Source of the DNA: Propioniciclava coleopterorum
GTDB lineage: Bacteria; Actinomycetota; Actinomycetes; Propionibacteriales; Propionibacteriaceae
Length of the DNA stretch: 64,000 bases
Direction: 5' to 3'
Assembly (NCBI RefSeq): GCF_011393335.1
Contig: NZ_CP049865.1
Coordinates: 930,001 to 994,000 of the forward strand
Shown here: positions 26,937 through 36,689 of the stretch, one piece after another
Layout of the letters: each line of letters starts with the position of its first letter
How positions within the stretch are numbered: position 1 is the stretch's first letter
Program-made: the position numbers and the translations under genes
Notes under the pieces: model-generated
The model's database searches: none
Seen by the model: only the letters and a program-made list of their open reading frames with translations
Told to the model about the DNA's origin: nothing

Positions 26937-27602
26937 ATGGATCCTTCCAAGCTCGGCCCGATCGCGCCGATCGGTGCCCGTCTCGCCGCGGCCGCCGCCC
27001 GCGCCCCGCGCAGCAAGTGGGCCGACGCGACCGAGGCCAACCCGAACCACTCGGCCTGGTACGTCCAGCGGTTCCGCGACCTGGCCGCGTCGGGCGCGGA
27101 CCTCGTCGGCGAGGCCCGCCTGATCGACGCCATGGCCCCGCGCGGCGCGACCGTGCTCGATGCGGGCTGCGGGCCGGGCCGGCACGCGGGCTACCTGCAC
27201 GAACGCGGCCACACCGTCGTCGGGGTGGATCTGGACCCGGTGCTGATCGAGGCCGCCGAGGAGGACTTCCCCGGCCCCCGCTACCTCGTCGGCGACCTGG
27301 CGACCTTCACACTGCCCCCCGACGTCCCGCAGGAGTACGACCTGGTGTTCAGCGCCGGGAACGTGATGGGCTTCCTGCACCCCGACACCCGCCGTCCGGC
27401 GCTGGTCTCGATCGCGTCCTGGCTCGCCCCGCAGGGGCGCGCCGTGATCGGCTTCGGCGCGGGCCGCGGCTACGCCTTCGACGACTTCTTCGCCGACGCC
27501 GCGGCGTCCGGGATGTCCGTGGACGACGCCTTCAGCACCTGGGACCTGCGCCCGTACGGCCCGGACGCGACCTTCCTGGTCGCCGTCCTGTCCCGGGCCT
27601 GA
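26937..27602 (+). CDS. Class I SAM-dependent methyltransferase
   Basis: A 221-aa soluble methyltransferase. Motif I is TVLDAGCGPGRHAGYL (near residue 72), the acidic strand is VVGVDLDPVLIEAAEE, motif II is EYDLVFSAGNVMGFL, and motif III is WLAPQGRAVIGFGAG. The substrate is unknown. The ATG lies one base after the 3' end of tRNA-Thr, with no space for a promoter or ribosome site. Either it is read from the tRNA transcript and freed as a nearly leaderless mRNA by 3' tRNA processing, or a later start is used. The N-terminal SKWADATEANPNHSAWYVQRF fits family members, which supports this start. Confidence 0.9.
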   Translation: MDPSKLGPIAPIGARLAAAAARAPRSKWADATEANPNHSAWYVQRFRDLAASGADLVGEARLIDAMAPRGATVLDAGCGPGRHAGYLHERGHTVVGVDLDPVLIEAAEEDFPGPRYLVGDLATFTLPPDVPQEYDLVFSAGNVMGFLHPDTRRPALVSIASWLAPQGRAVIGFGAGRGYAFDDFFADAAASGMSVDDAFSTWDLRPYGPDATFLVAVLSRA

Positions 27603-28253
27603 TCAGGCGCCCAGCAGCGCCCGCAGCGCGGGGGTCAGCCCCGTGACCGCGACGGGCTCGGGCCCCCGCACGAACGTGTCGGGCGTGACCACCATGCACA
27701 CCTCGGTGATCGCCCGGGCGCCCTCGGCGCGCAGCGACGTGCCCTGTTCGGCGTAGCCGACCTTCGCCGAGACGCGGCGCGAGCGCGCGTTGTCGAGCGT
27801 GGCGCGCGACTCGGCCCGGACGGCGCCGAGGTGGTCGAAGGCCAGGGTCAGCACCGCTCGCCGCATCAGGGTGCCCAGGCCGCGCCCTCGGGCGTCCGGA
27901 TGCAGAAACGAGCCCGAGGTGACCAGTCGCAGCACCGCGAAGTCGCCGGCCGCCAGGTCCTGCACGCCGATCAGCCGACCGGCCTCGAAGACGCCGAGGG
28001 TGAAGCGCCACGCGTCCGGGCCGAAGTCGACACGCTGGCGCCAGATCCAGCGCAGCGACGGCAACGCCCCCTCGCGCTGGGACTCGCGCCACCAGCCGAA
28101 CACGTGGTCGGCGTCCCGCTCGGCACCCGGGAACAGGTCGTCGGTGACCAGCGCCGCGTAGGCGTCCAGGTCGTCGTCACGCAGCGGGCGCAGTTCCAGC
28201 GGGCCGGACGCGATGCGCAGCCCGAACGGCGGGAAGACGGTCTCCAGAGCCAT
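27603..28253 (-). CDS. GNAT family N-acetyltransferase
   Basis: A 216-aa acetyl-CoA-dependent acyltransferase. It opens with LELRPLRDDDLDAYAALV. The acetyl-CoA loop region reads SGSFLHPDARGRGLGTLMR (family V-P--RG-GIG), and the C-terminal motif is ESRATLDNARSRRVSAKVGY, typical of N-acetylation of amino groups on proteins or small molecules. Its stop codon directly abuts that of the preceding convergent methyltransferase (TGATCA). ATG 28253 has TAGCAT (28265-28260) six bases upstream, so it is probably leaderless. Confidence 0.88.
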   Translation of the reverse strand: MALETVFPPFGLRIASGPLELRPLRDDDLDAYAALVTDDLFPGAERDADHVFGWWRESQREGALPSLRWIWRQRVDFGPDAWRFTLGVFEAGRLIGVQDLAAGDFAVLRLVTSGSFLHPDARGRGLGTLMRRAVLTLAFDHLGAVRAESRATLDNARSRRVSAKVGYAEQGTSLRAEGARAITEVCMVVTPDTFVRGPEPVAVTGLTPALRALLGA

Positions 28254-28274
28254 CCCCCCATGCTAGGGACGACC

Positions 28275-29036
28275 TCAGCCCTGGGGGGCCTCCTGCTTGC
28301 GGGCGCGGTAGAAGTACACCGCCAGCATGCCGACGATGATCGCGATGGAGACGTACCACAGGTACTTGCCGTAGGTGTCGACCGCGGCGACCGCCGGCTC
28401 CCCGATCCAGTAACCGAGCGCCATGTAGCCGGCGCTCGTGCCCAGCGCGCTGAGGAAGCCGACCGTGAGGAACTTGCGCAGGCTGGTGCCGGCCGCACCC
28501 AGGGCGGCGTAGACCACGGCCGCGGGGATCGGGATCGGCAGGAACGTCACGACGATCGCCAGCGTCTCGTAGCGGCGCGCCCAGCTCCAGGCCCGCTCGT
28601 AGCGGCGCTGGGTGCGCGGCGACTTGCCGTCGACCCAGATGTCGAGGATCGAGCGCCCCCACAGCTTCCCGGCCCACCAGTAGATCCAGTCGAACTTCAT
28701 GCTCATCAGCGAGCCGAACAGCAACACCAGCGGCCACCACTGGTCCCCGACCGCGGCGAGCGCGCCGACCAGGACGAGACCGGTGCGGTAGCCGAGCGAG
28801 CCCAGGATGTGCGGCGCGAGGCCGAGCATGATCGGACGCAGCGGCAACATGACCAGCCCGTAGACCGCGGCGACGCTCAGCGCGGTGAGGCACGCGAAGT
28901 CGGCACGCCCGGGCTTGTGCTTCCACGGCAACCCTTCGGCCTGCCACCACTCCTGCTCCGCATCCGCGGAGGAAGCGCTCGGCGAGTCATCCGCATTCGC
29001 GGATCGGGCGGCGTCCCGCTCGGGCTGTTCGGTCAC
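28275..29036 (-). CDS. DedA family membrane protein
   Basis: A 253-aa polytopic protein of the DedA/SNARE-associated (VTT) superfamily, whose members affect membrane lipid flipping and envelope homeostasis. Key segments are GDQWWPLVLLFGSLMSMKFD and YWWAGKLWGRSILD, the arginine-bearing WARRYETLAIVVTFLPIPI, and a conserved VYAALGAAGTSLRKFL. The first ~50 residues are acidic and likely disordered. GTG 29036 has TATCCT (29049-29044) seven bases upstream, so it is probably leaderless; longer readings are unsupported. Confidence 0.87.
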   Translation of the reverse strand: MTEQPERDAARSANADDSPSASSADAEQEWWQAEGLPWKHKPGRADFACLTALSVAAVYGLVMLPLRPIMLGLAPHILGSLGYRTGLVLVGALAAVGDQWWPLVLLFGSLMSMKFDWIYWWAGKLWGRSILDIWVDGKSPRTQRRYERAWSWARRYETLAIVVTFLPIPIPAAVVYAALGAAGTSLRKFLTVGFLSALGTSAGYMALGYWIGEPAVAAVDTYGKYLWYVSIAIIVGMLAVYFYRARKQEAPQG

Positions 29037-29071
29037 CCGTCGAAGGATACCCGGGCGGCGACGGCACCCCG

Positions 29072-29085
29072 GGAAAGCGTTTGAT
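29072..29085 (+). promoter_or_regulatory. cre-like LacI-family operator upstream of msiK
   Basis: GGAAAGCGTTTGAT matches 12 of 14 positions of the cre/LacI-type consensus TGWAARCGYTWNCW. It lies 138 bp before the sugar ABC ATPase gene. A similar site occurs at 44487-44500. Binding is inferred. Confidence 0.4.
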
Positions 29086-29151
29086 TGCGAGTCGGTCACG
29101 GCGGACGCAACAAGTCGCACACGCCCTTCGAGGCGTGCTTAGATGACCAAT

Positions 29152-29215
29152 AACCGTGATGCTGCGGTTGTTCCACAACGGATCGTCGGGCACGTACCTG
29201 CCCGTGGAAAGGAAG
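29152..29215 (+). promoter_or_regulatory. Structured 5' leader of msiK (candidate msiK RNA motif)
   Basis: Two helices precede the start: AACCG/CGGTT (29152-29156/29165-29169), and a hairpin CGGGCA/TGCCCG (29187-29192/29199-29204) nested in TTCCAC/GTGGAA (29171-29176/29204-29209). The outer helix ends at the AAAGGAAG ribosome site. Actinobacterial msiK genes are known to carry a conserved leader motif; whether this is that motif was not tested. Confidence 0.45.
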
Positions 29216-29222
29216 TGCGGCT

Positions 29223-30320
<1,098 letters not shown>

Positions 30321-30334
30321 TCACCCGTCACCGG

Positions 30335-30369
30335 CGGCCCCGCCCGCGCTTCGGCGCGGCGGGGCCGTT
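30335..30369 (+). terminator. Rho-independent terminator after msiK
   Basis: A ~14-bp GC stem with one bulged C closes a TTCG tetraloop (30350-30353) and is followed by TTCC. Confidence 0.75.
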
Positions 30370-30451
30370 CCGCGTCCGGACGGTGGGACGCCGCGGCGCC
30401 GTCACCGCGTCCGACACGGGCGGATGCCGTCCAGGTGGTTGAATGGGGACC

Positions 30452-31831
30452 GTGCCTCGCTTCCTTGCGGCCCAGCCCGACGCCCGCCTGATCCCCCTGC
30501 CGTGGCACCTCCCGCTCGCCGACTGGCCCACCGACGTCCTGGTCGCCCTCCCCCGCGGCATCTCGCGGCACGTCGTCCGCTTCATCCAGGTCGGCTCGGA
30601 GGTCTTCGCCGCCAAGGAGCTCCTGGAAGGCTCGGCGATGCACGAGTACCGGATGCTCACCGACCTCAGCCGGCTCCGCGCGCCCGCCGTGGAGCCGTCC
30701 GGCGTCGTGTCGGGGCGCGTCGACCTGCAGGGCAACCCGCTGGACTCGATCCTTCTGACCCGGCACCTGCAGTTCTCCCTGCCCTACCGGTCGCTGTTCT
30801 CCACCGGGGTGCGCCGCGACACGGTGTCGCGGCTGATCGACGCCATGGTCGTCCTGCTCGCCCGGCTGCACCTGCTGGGCTTCCTGTGGGGCGACGTGTC
30901 GCTGTCCAACATCCTGTTCCGCCGGGACGCGGGCGAGTTCGCCGCCTACCTCGTCGACGCCGAGACCGGCGAACTGCACGAACACCTGTCGGACGGGCAG
31001 CGGCTGCACGACCTGGAGATCGCCGTGGTGAACCTGTTCGGCGAGTTCTGCGACCTGAAGGAGGGCCGGATGCTCGACGAGCAGCTCGACCCGCTGGCGC
31101 TGGTCAAGCAGATCGAGACCCGCTACCACGACCTGTGGCAGGAGCTCACCGGCGTGGAGGAGTTCGCCGGGAGCGAGCTGTCCCGCATCGAGTCGCGCGT
31201 CCGCCGCCTCAACAACCTCGGCTTCGACGTGGCCGAACTCGACATCCAGACCTCCGCCACGGGCGAGACCATCCGGATCCAGCCCAAGGTGGTGGACGCA
31301 GGCCACCACAGCCGCCGCCTGCTGCGTCTGACGGGGCTCGACACCGAGGAGAACCAGGCGCGCCGCCTGCTGAACGACCTGGACGCATACCGCGCCAAGA
31401 ACAACCTCAGCCACGTCGAGGAGTCGGTCGCGGCCCACCAGTGGCTCATGCACGCGTTCGAGCCGGTCGTCACCGCCATCCCGCCGGACCTGGCCGGCAA
31501 GCGCGAGCCCGCGCAGATCTACCACGAGGTGCTCGACTACCGCTGGTACCAGTCGCAGCGCGAGCGCCGCGAGGTGCCGCTCACCGAGGCCGTGCTGGGC
31601 TACATCACCGACGTGCTGAGCGCCCTGCCCGACGAGGTGATCTCGTCGGAGATGCTCGCCCCGGTCGGAGAGTCCCGGCAGCTGGTCAACCCGCTCGACC
31701 CGTCCCAGGGGTTCGTCGACGACCAGGACCTCCCCGAGGACCCGTGGGAGCGGGAGGCCTTCGCGCCGGGCACCGAGGTGCTGCCCGACCACCTCGACAT
31801 CGACGCCCTGCGCCGCCGCGCCAAGGGCTGA
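30452..31831 (+). CDS. DUF4032 / InaA-kinase-like domain protein
   Basis: A 459-aa protein of the actinobacterial DUF4032 family. The first half resembles a lipopolysaccharide-kinase (InaA-like) protein kinase fold: VFAAKELLEGSAMHEYRML has a candidate Lys and Glu, and LHLLGFLWGDVSLSNILFR has a catalytic-loop-like GDvSlsN, followed by AYLVDAETGEL in the DFG position. The C-terminal DUF4032 half ends near residue 440. The substrate is unknown. GTG 30452 was chosen because TTGAAT lies seven bases upstream; ATG 30443 is the alternative. Confidence 0.85.
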   Translation: MPRFLAAQPDARLIPLPWHLPLADWPTDVLVALPRGISRHVVRFIQVGSEVFAAKELLEGSAMHEYRMLTDLSRLRAPAVEPSGVVSGRVDLQGNPLDSILLTRHLQFSLPYRSLFSTGVRRDTVSRLIDAMVVLLARLHLLGFLWGDVSLSNILFRRDAGEFAAYLVDAETGELHEHLSDGQRLHDLEIAVVNLFGEFCDLKEGRMLDEQLDPLALVKQIETRYHDLWQELTGVEEFAGSELSRIESRVRRLNNLGFDVAELDIQTSATGETIRIQPKVVDAGHHSRRLLRLTGLDTEENQARRLLNDLDAYRAKNNLSHVEESVAAHQWLMHAFEPVVTAIPPDLAGKREPAQIYHEVLDYRWYQSQRERREVPLTEAVLGYITDVLSALPDEVISSEMLAPVGESRQLVNPLDPSQGFVDDQDLPEDPWEREAFAPGTEVLPDHLDIDALRRRAKG

Positions 31832-31842
31832 GGGGCACGCGC

Positions 31843-32684
31843 ATGGCGACCGCGTGGAACCTGATGTTCGGCGTCCCGGACGGCGTGGCGCAGCTGCCGG
31901 TCCGGACCGCACCGCTGCAGCACCGCTCCCCGCGCGACGCCCGGCCCGTGCCGGACGGTCCGCCGTCGGGCTGGACCGGGACCGACGGGCCCGGCATCGC
32001 CTGGATGCACTGGCCCCGGCACCCGGTCACGGGCCTGCCGCTGTGCCACATCCTCACCCTGTGGCTGCCGCGGGAGTACCGCCGCGCCGGCGAGGAGTTC
32101 CCCGGCATCGCGTTCTTCTCCGCCGGCGGGAGAGCCTGCTTGGCGCCGACTACCCCGCCCAGCTCGGCGCGGCGTTCGCCGCCGACCTCGCGGCCGCGGA
32201 GCCGCACCCCCGCTGGTTGCGCCGGGTCGACGAACTCGGCTGCGAGCACGGCTTCCTGTGGCTCACCGAGTCCGAACTGGCCGCCGGCCCGACGCCGCCC
32301 GCGGCCGACCCCCGCGCGGCATCCGATCGCCGCACGGAAATGGAGAGTCGCGGCGAGGGCTTCCTCAGCGCCTGGGACTCCCCGTGGGGCCGCGACGACA
32401 TCTGGCTGGTCGAGCGCGACGACCCGAACGCGGGCCTGGCGCCGCAGGACCGCTGGGCGAACCCCTCGAACGGCTACGCCGAGCCGTTCGGCGACGGCGC
32501 CGCGGACTGGGCGGCACCGCTGCGGGGCTTCTCGCACCTGGGCGGCACCACCTTCCACGCCCAGGACCTCCCCGACGGGCTGACGCCCTGGTTCCTGGAA
32601 CTGGAGGAGTTCGGCCCGCTCAACTTCGGCGGCGGCTGCCTGCAGCTGGATCTGGAGTCCGACACGTTCGACTGGGCCTGCTGA
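31843..32684 (+). CDS. Conserved protein, DUF1963/YwqG-like (frameshifted as sequenced)
   Basis: About 280 aa if one base is restored. The N-terminal half starts AWNLMFGVPDGVAQLPV and reaches GIAFFSAGG. There the frame breaks; adding a G to the GGG at 32128-32130 continues into ESLLGADYPAQLGAAFAADL and ends with GGCLQLDLESDTFDWAC. That ending resembles DUF1963/YwqG-type proteins, but the match is weak. It has no signal peptide or TM helix. The gene starts 11 bp after DUF4032 and precedes DUF4303 by 17 bp, so all three may be one operon. Confidence 0.6.
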
Positions 32685-32701
32685 CACCCCGAGGAGACCC
32701 C

Positions 32702-33271
32702 ATGCTGCCCGACGACCCCACCGCGCCCGGCGTCCTGTCCGCCGCCCTGACCCCGGCGCTGGCCACCGCGCTCGAGCGCCAGGTGACGGGCGTCCCGGAC
32801 GCCGAGGTGGTGGGGCTGGGCGTGTTCACCGACGCCGACGCCACCTCGATCGTCGCGGTCGCGAACACCCGTGCCCACCTGGACGCCATGGTCGCGGCCA
32901 AGCCCCGCTACGCCGCCGACCAGGTGTGGGACATGGGCGCCTGGTGGACGCCCGCGCGCGACACCCCGCCGCGGGAGCCCGACCCGCTGCGCGGGTTCGA
33001 GGCCGCCTTCGGCCAGGTGCACGACCGGCTGCAGGGCGACGCCGCCGTCGGCGCGCCGGTGATGGCGTCGCGCCGGTTCATCTGGGACGCGATCCTCACC
33101 GCGCTGGTCGACCTGCGCGCACGCGGCTTCTTCGCCCGCTGGCCGAACGCCGTGATCGAGATGGACGCCTACGACGCCGAGATCGACTTCGAGGAGATCG
33201 CCGACTGGGGCGATCGGCTGAACCCGCCCGAGGTCGCCCGGGGCTTCCGGGCGTTCCTCGGCATCGCCTGA
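32702..33271 (+). CDS. DUF4303-like protein
   Basis: A 189-aa soluble protein. The pattern of an N-terminal helix, VVGLGVFTDADATSIVAVAN, then a central RRFIWDAILTALVDLRARGFF with a following FARWPNAVIEMDAYDAE fits the DUF4303 family as I recall it. The function is unknown; related small families are sometimes immunity proteins for toxins, but no toxin gene is present here. ATG 32702 follows GAGGAGACCC. It is the third gene of the DUF4032 cluster and ends 50 bp before cysS, which has its own promoter. Confidence 0.6.
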   Translation: MLPDDPTAPGVLSAALTPALATALERQVTGVPDAEVVGLGVFTDADATSIVAVANTRAHLDAMVAAKPRYAADQVWDMGAWWTPARDTPPREPDPLRGFEAAFGQVHDRLQGDAAVGAPVMASRRFIWDAILTALVDLRARGFFARWPNAVIEMDAYDAEIDFEEIADWGDRLNPPEVARGFRAFLGIA

Positions 33272-33321
33272 CGCCCCGGGGCGGCGCGGCGCGCGCGGCC
33301 CCACGTCGATAGGATGGGCGG

Positions 33322-34733
33322 GTGAGCCTGCGCCTGTACGACACCGCGAGCCGCGCCAAGCGCGACTTCACCCCCCTGGTCGAGGGGGAGGTCTCCATCT
33401 ACTCCTGCGGCCCCACCGTCCAGAAGGCCCCCCACCTGGGGCACGTGCGCAAGGAGGTCAACTTCGACGTCCTGCGCCGGTGGCTGGAACACTCCGGCTA
33501 CGCCGTCACCCTGATCTCCAACGTCACCGACATCGACGACAAGATCCTCCAGCTCGCCGCCGAGTCGGGCGAGCCCTGGTACGCCTTGGCGTACCGCGTC
33601 GAGGGCATCTTCCACGACGCCTACCGCGCGCTCGGCATCCAGCCCCCCACCTACGAGCCGCGCGCCACCGGCCACATCCCGGAGATGATCGAGCTGATCG
33701 CCGAGCTGATCGCGGCCGGCCACGCCTACCCCGCGCCGGACGGCTCGGGCGACGTCTACTTCGACGTGGCGAGCTGGCCGACCTACGGCGCCCTGTCCGG
33801 GCAGAAGGCCGACGAGGTGGTCGCGGGCGAGGACGCCGACGAGCGCGGCAAGCGCGACCCCCGCGACTTCGCCCTGTGGAAGGGCACCAAGCCGGGCGAG
33901 CCCGCCACGGCGTCCTGGAACTCCCCCTGGGGACCCGGGCGCCCCGGCTGGCACATCGAGTGCTCGGCGATGGCCGGCAAGTACCTCGGCCCCGCCTTCG
34001 ACATCCACGGGGCGGCCTGGACCTGCGCTTCCCACACCACGAGAACGAGCTCGCGCAGTCGCGCGCCGCCGGGCGGCCATTCGCCAACGTCTGGATGCAC
34101 AACGCGTGGGTGACCCAGGCCGGCGAGAAGATGAGCAAGTCGCTGGGCAACACCGCCGACGTGCTGGAGGCCGTGGCCCGCCACGGCGGCCGGGCCGTCC
34201 GGCTCTACCTCGCCGGCCCGCACTACCGCTCCGCGATCGAGCTCTCGGACGAGTCGCTGGACGAGGCCGCCACCCAGCTGCAGCGCATCGACACCTTCCT
34301 GGAGCGGGCGCGCAAGGCCGCCGGCGCGGGCGGCGCCGCCGGCGAGGTGCCGGGCGACTTCGCGGCCGCCATGGACGACGACCTCGGGACGCCGCAGGCG
34401 CTGGCGGTCCTGTTCAACACCGTGCGCGAGGGCAACCAGGCCCTCGACCGCGGCGACGGCGACGCCGTGGGCTCGGCCCTGGCCGCCGTCGTGGCGATGC
34501 TGGGCGTGCTCGGCCTGGATCCGGACGCCCCGGAGTGGAGCGACGCGGGCGGCGCCGACGACCTGGAACCGGTCGTGGACGCCCTCGTGCAGGAGATGCT
34601 CGCGCAGCGGGCCCAGGCCCGCGCCGAGAAGGACTGGGCGCGCGCGGATGCGATCCGCGACGCGCTGGCCGCGGCCGGGCTCAAGGTCGAAGACACCAAG
34701 GACGGGGCTCGCTGGAGCCTCGAGAGGGGCTGA
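33322..34733 (+). CDS. cysS: Cysteinyl-tRNA synthetase (frameshifted as sequenced)
   Basis: An essential class I synthetase, ~470 aa. The HIGH-like signature is [12 protein letters not shown] (HLGH) after the zinc-ligand [19 protein letters not shown] carries two more zinc ligands, and KMSKSLGN lies downstream. Between them the frame breaks after FDIHG; one extra G in GGGG at 34009-34012 restores [17 protein letters not shown]. Because the enzyme is essential, this is almost certainly a sequence error. GTG 33322 has TAGGAT (33310-33315) six bases upstream, so it is probably leaderless. It is followed by rlmB after one base. Confidence 0.93.
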
Positions 34734-34734
34734 G

Positions 34735-35739
34735 ATGGCCGGGAACAGTCAGCGCAAGGGGGCCGTCCGCAAGCGCGGCAAGGGCCTGGGCAACGCCGGG
34801 AACACCGCCGGCTCGGGCGGACGCGTCAAGCGCGGCCTCGAGGGGCGGGGTCCCACGCCCAAGGCGGAGGACCGCCCGTACCACAAGGCGTATCGCAAGC
34901 GCCGGCCCGAGGAGTCGCCGATCTCGGCCGAGCGGCCCCGCGGCCGCCGCACCCCGCCGGGCGAGCAGCGGGTCCGCACCGCCGACCGCAAGGCGCCCGG
35001 CGCGGAGTGGGTCATCGGCCGCAACGCGGTGCTGGAGGCCCTGCAGGCCGACCTGCCGGTGCGGCGCGCCTACCTGATGGAGGGTGCGGAGCGGGACTCC
35101 CGGATCGGCGACATCCTGCGGATCGCCGCCGAGAAGAGCATCACGCTGCTGCAGGCGTCCCGCACCGAGCTGGACCGGATGACCTCCGGCGCGGTGCACC
35201 AGGGCGTGGCGGTGCAGCTTCCCGAGTTCGAGTACGCGCACCCCTCCGACGTGCTGGCCGACGCGCTCGACAGCCACGCGCCGCTCGTGGTGGCCTGTGA
35301 CTCCATCACCGATCCCCGGAACCTGGGCGCGATCATCCGCTCGGCGGCCGCGTTCGGCGCCGTCGGCATCGTGCTGCCCGAGCGCCGCTCCGCGCACATG
35401 ACCGCCGCGTCGTGGAAGACGTCGGCGGGCGCGGCGGCGCGCGTCCCGATCGCGCTGGCGACCAACCTCAACCGCGTCATCAAGGAGTACGCCGACGCGG
35501 GCTTCGTGGTGGTCGGCCTGGCCGGCGAGGGCGACACCCCCGTCGACGAGATCCCCGGCGTCGAGGGCCCGGTGCTGCTGGTGATCGGCTCCGAGGGCGA
35601 CGGCCTGTCCCGGCTGGTCCGGGAGAACTGCGACGTGCTGGCGTCGATCCCGATCAGCTCGTCCGTGGAGAGCCTCAACGCCTCGGTGGCGGCCTCGATC
35701 GCGCTCTACGCCATCGAGCAGGCGCGCGCTCAGGCCTGA
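34735..35739 (+). CDS. rlmB: 23S rRNA 2'-O-methyltransferase RlmB (SpoU family)
   Basis: It methylates the 2'-OH of the guanosine corresponding to E. coli G2251 in 23S rRNA. The 334-aa protein has a long basic N-terminal extension (residues 1-~90, rich in Lys/Arg/Gly) found in actinobacterial members. The RlmB substrate-binding domain starts at WVIGRNAVLEAL, and the SPOUT knot shows SITDPRNLGAIIRSA, VIGSEGDGLS and SSVESLNASVAASI. It begins one base after the cysS stop, so the two are co-transcribed. The last 10 bp overlap the convergent MarR gene. Confidence 0.94.
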   Translation: MAGNSQRKGAVRKRGKGLGNAGNTAGSGGRVKRGLEGRGPTPKAEDRPYHKAYRKRRPEESPISAERPRGRRTPPGEQRVRTADRKAPGAEWVIGRNAVLEALQADLPVRRAYLMEGAERDSRIGDILRIAAEKSITLLQASRTELDRMTSGAVHQGVAVQLPEFEYAHPSDVLADALDSHAPLVVACDSITDPRNLGAIIRSAAAFGAVGIVLPERRSAHMTAASWKTSAGAAARVPIALATNLNRVIKEYADAGFVVVGLAGEGDTPVDEIPGVEGPVLLVIGSEGDGLSRLVRENCDVLASIPISSSVESLNASVAASIALYAIEQARAQA

Positions 35740-36224
35740 GCCTCGCCGCCCTGGCAGCCCCGCGCGACGCCGGGGCGCAGCGCGGACGCGATCGCGCGGC
35801 TGATCTCGTTCAGCCGCGCCACCTGCTCGGCGTCGAGGGCGTCGAACACCAGCCGCCGCACGTTCTCGACGTGCCCGGGCGCGGCCGCGACGACGGCGTC
35901 CCAGCCCGTCGGGGTGAGCGCGGCCAGCGTCGCCCGCCCGTCCTCGGGGTCGGGCTCGCGGCGCAGCAGCCCGCGGCCCTCGAGGCGCGCGGCGACCCGC
36001 GACAGGTGGGACGCGTTGAGGTGCGACAACTCGGCGATCGCCCCCATCCGGGCGCTGCGCCCCGGTGCCATCGAGAGCCACGAGAGCACCTGGTATTCCG
36101 CGTGACGCAGATCGCTGTCGCGCACGAGCTGGGCGTCCAGCGCCTGGGGCAGCCACGTCACCACCATCGACAGACCGATCCAGGCCTGCCGCTCCTCCTC
36201 GCTCAGCCAGCGCGTCTCATCCAT
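35730..36224 (-). CDS. MarR family transcriptional regulator
   Basis: A 164-aa winged-helix repressor, probably a dimer responding to a small molecule or oxidant. The HTH reads RMGAIAELSHLNASHLSRVA with the wing in RREPDPEDGRATLAALT. Upstream, DSDLRHAEYQVLSWL is the usual MarR helix. ATG 36224 has TAAGCT (36236-36231) six bases upstream, so it is probably leaderless. That -10 lies inside a large dyad that also covers the promoter of the divergent DoxX gene, so it likely represses itself and that gene. Confidence 0.92.
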   Translation of the reverse strand: MDETRWLSEEERQAWIGLSMVVTWLPQALDAQLVRDSDLRHAEYQVLSWLSMAPGRSARMGAIAELSHLNASHLSRVAARLEGRGLLRREPDPEDGRATLAALTPTGWDAVVAAAPGHVENVRRLVFDALDAEQVARLNEISRAIASALRPGVARGCQGGEAQA

Positions 36225-36233
36225 GACGGCAGC

Positions 36234-36291
36234 TTATTTGACGCGGAAACAAACCGCACCCGATACTGGGTTTAGTTTCCGCAGCAAATAA
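36234..36291. promoter_or_regulatory. Paired operator dyad between marR and doxX
   Basis: Arms TTATTTGACGCGGAAAC (36234-36250) and GTTTCCGCAGCAAATAA (36275-36291) match at 15 of 17 positions across a 24-base spacer. The left arm overlaps the MarR -10 and the right arm lies just before the doxX ribosome site. The layout predicts two MarR-dimer sites repressing both genes. Confidence 0.7.
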
Positions 36292-36304
36292 CCAGGAGTC
36301 CCCC

Positions 36305-36670
36305 ATGATCGTCGCCCTCTGGATCCTCAACGCCCTGCTCGCCCTCGCCTTCCTCGGCGCGGGCCTCATGAAGCTGGCCACGCCCAAGGCGACGCTGCGG
36401 GAGAAGGGCATGGCCTGGACCGACGAGTACTCCGCCACGATGGTCAAGGTGATCGGGGGCGCGGAGGCGCTCGGCGCGCTCGGCCTGATCCTGCCCCTGG
36501 CCACCGGGATCGCGCCGATCCTCGCGCCCATCGCGGCCCTGTGCCTCGCCCTCACGATGGCCGGCGCCGTCGCGACCCACGTGCGCCGCAAGGAGCCCGT
36601 GGCGCCCGGGCTCGTCCTGGGGCTGGCCTCGCTGGCCTCCGCCGCGCTGGGCTTCGCGGTCGTCCTCTAG
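36305..36670 (+). CDS. DoxX family membrane protein
   Basis: A 121-aa four-helix membrane protein. ALWILNALLALAFLGAGLMKL followed by VKVIGGAEALGALGLILP is the DoxX pattern. Members take part in thiol/redox stress functions or quinone-linked processes, but none is certain. ATG 36305 follows CCAGGAG. It diverges from a MarR regulator and shares an operator region, so it is likely induced by whatever ligand the regulator senses. Confidence 0.88.
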   Translation: MIVALWILNALLALAFLGAGLMKLATPKATLREKGMAWTDEYSATMVKVIGGAEALGALGLILPLATGIAPILAPIAALCLALTMAGAVATHVRRKEPVAPGLVLGLASLASAALGFAVVL

Positions 36671-36689
36671 CCGGAGCCCGGGAGCGCCG

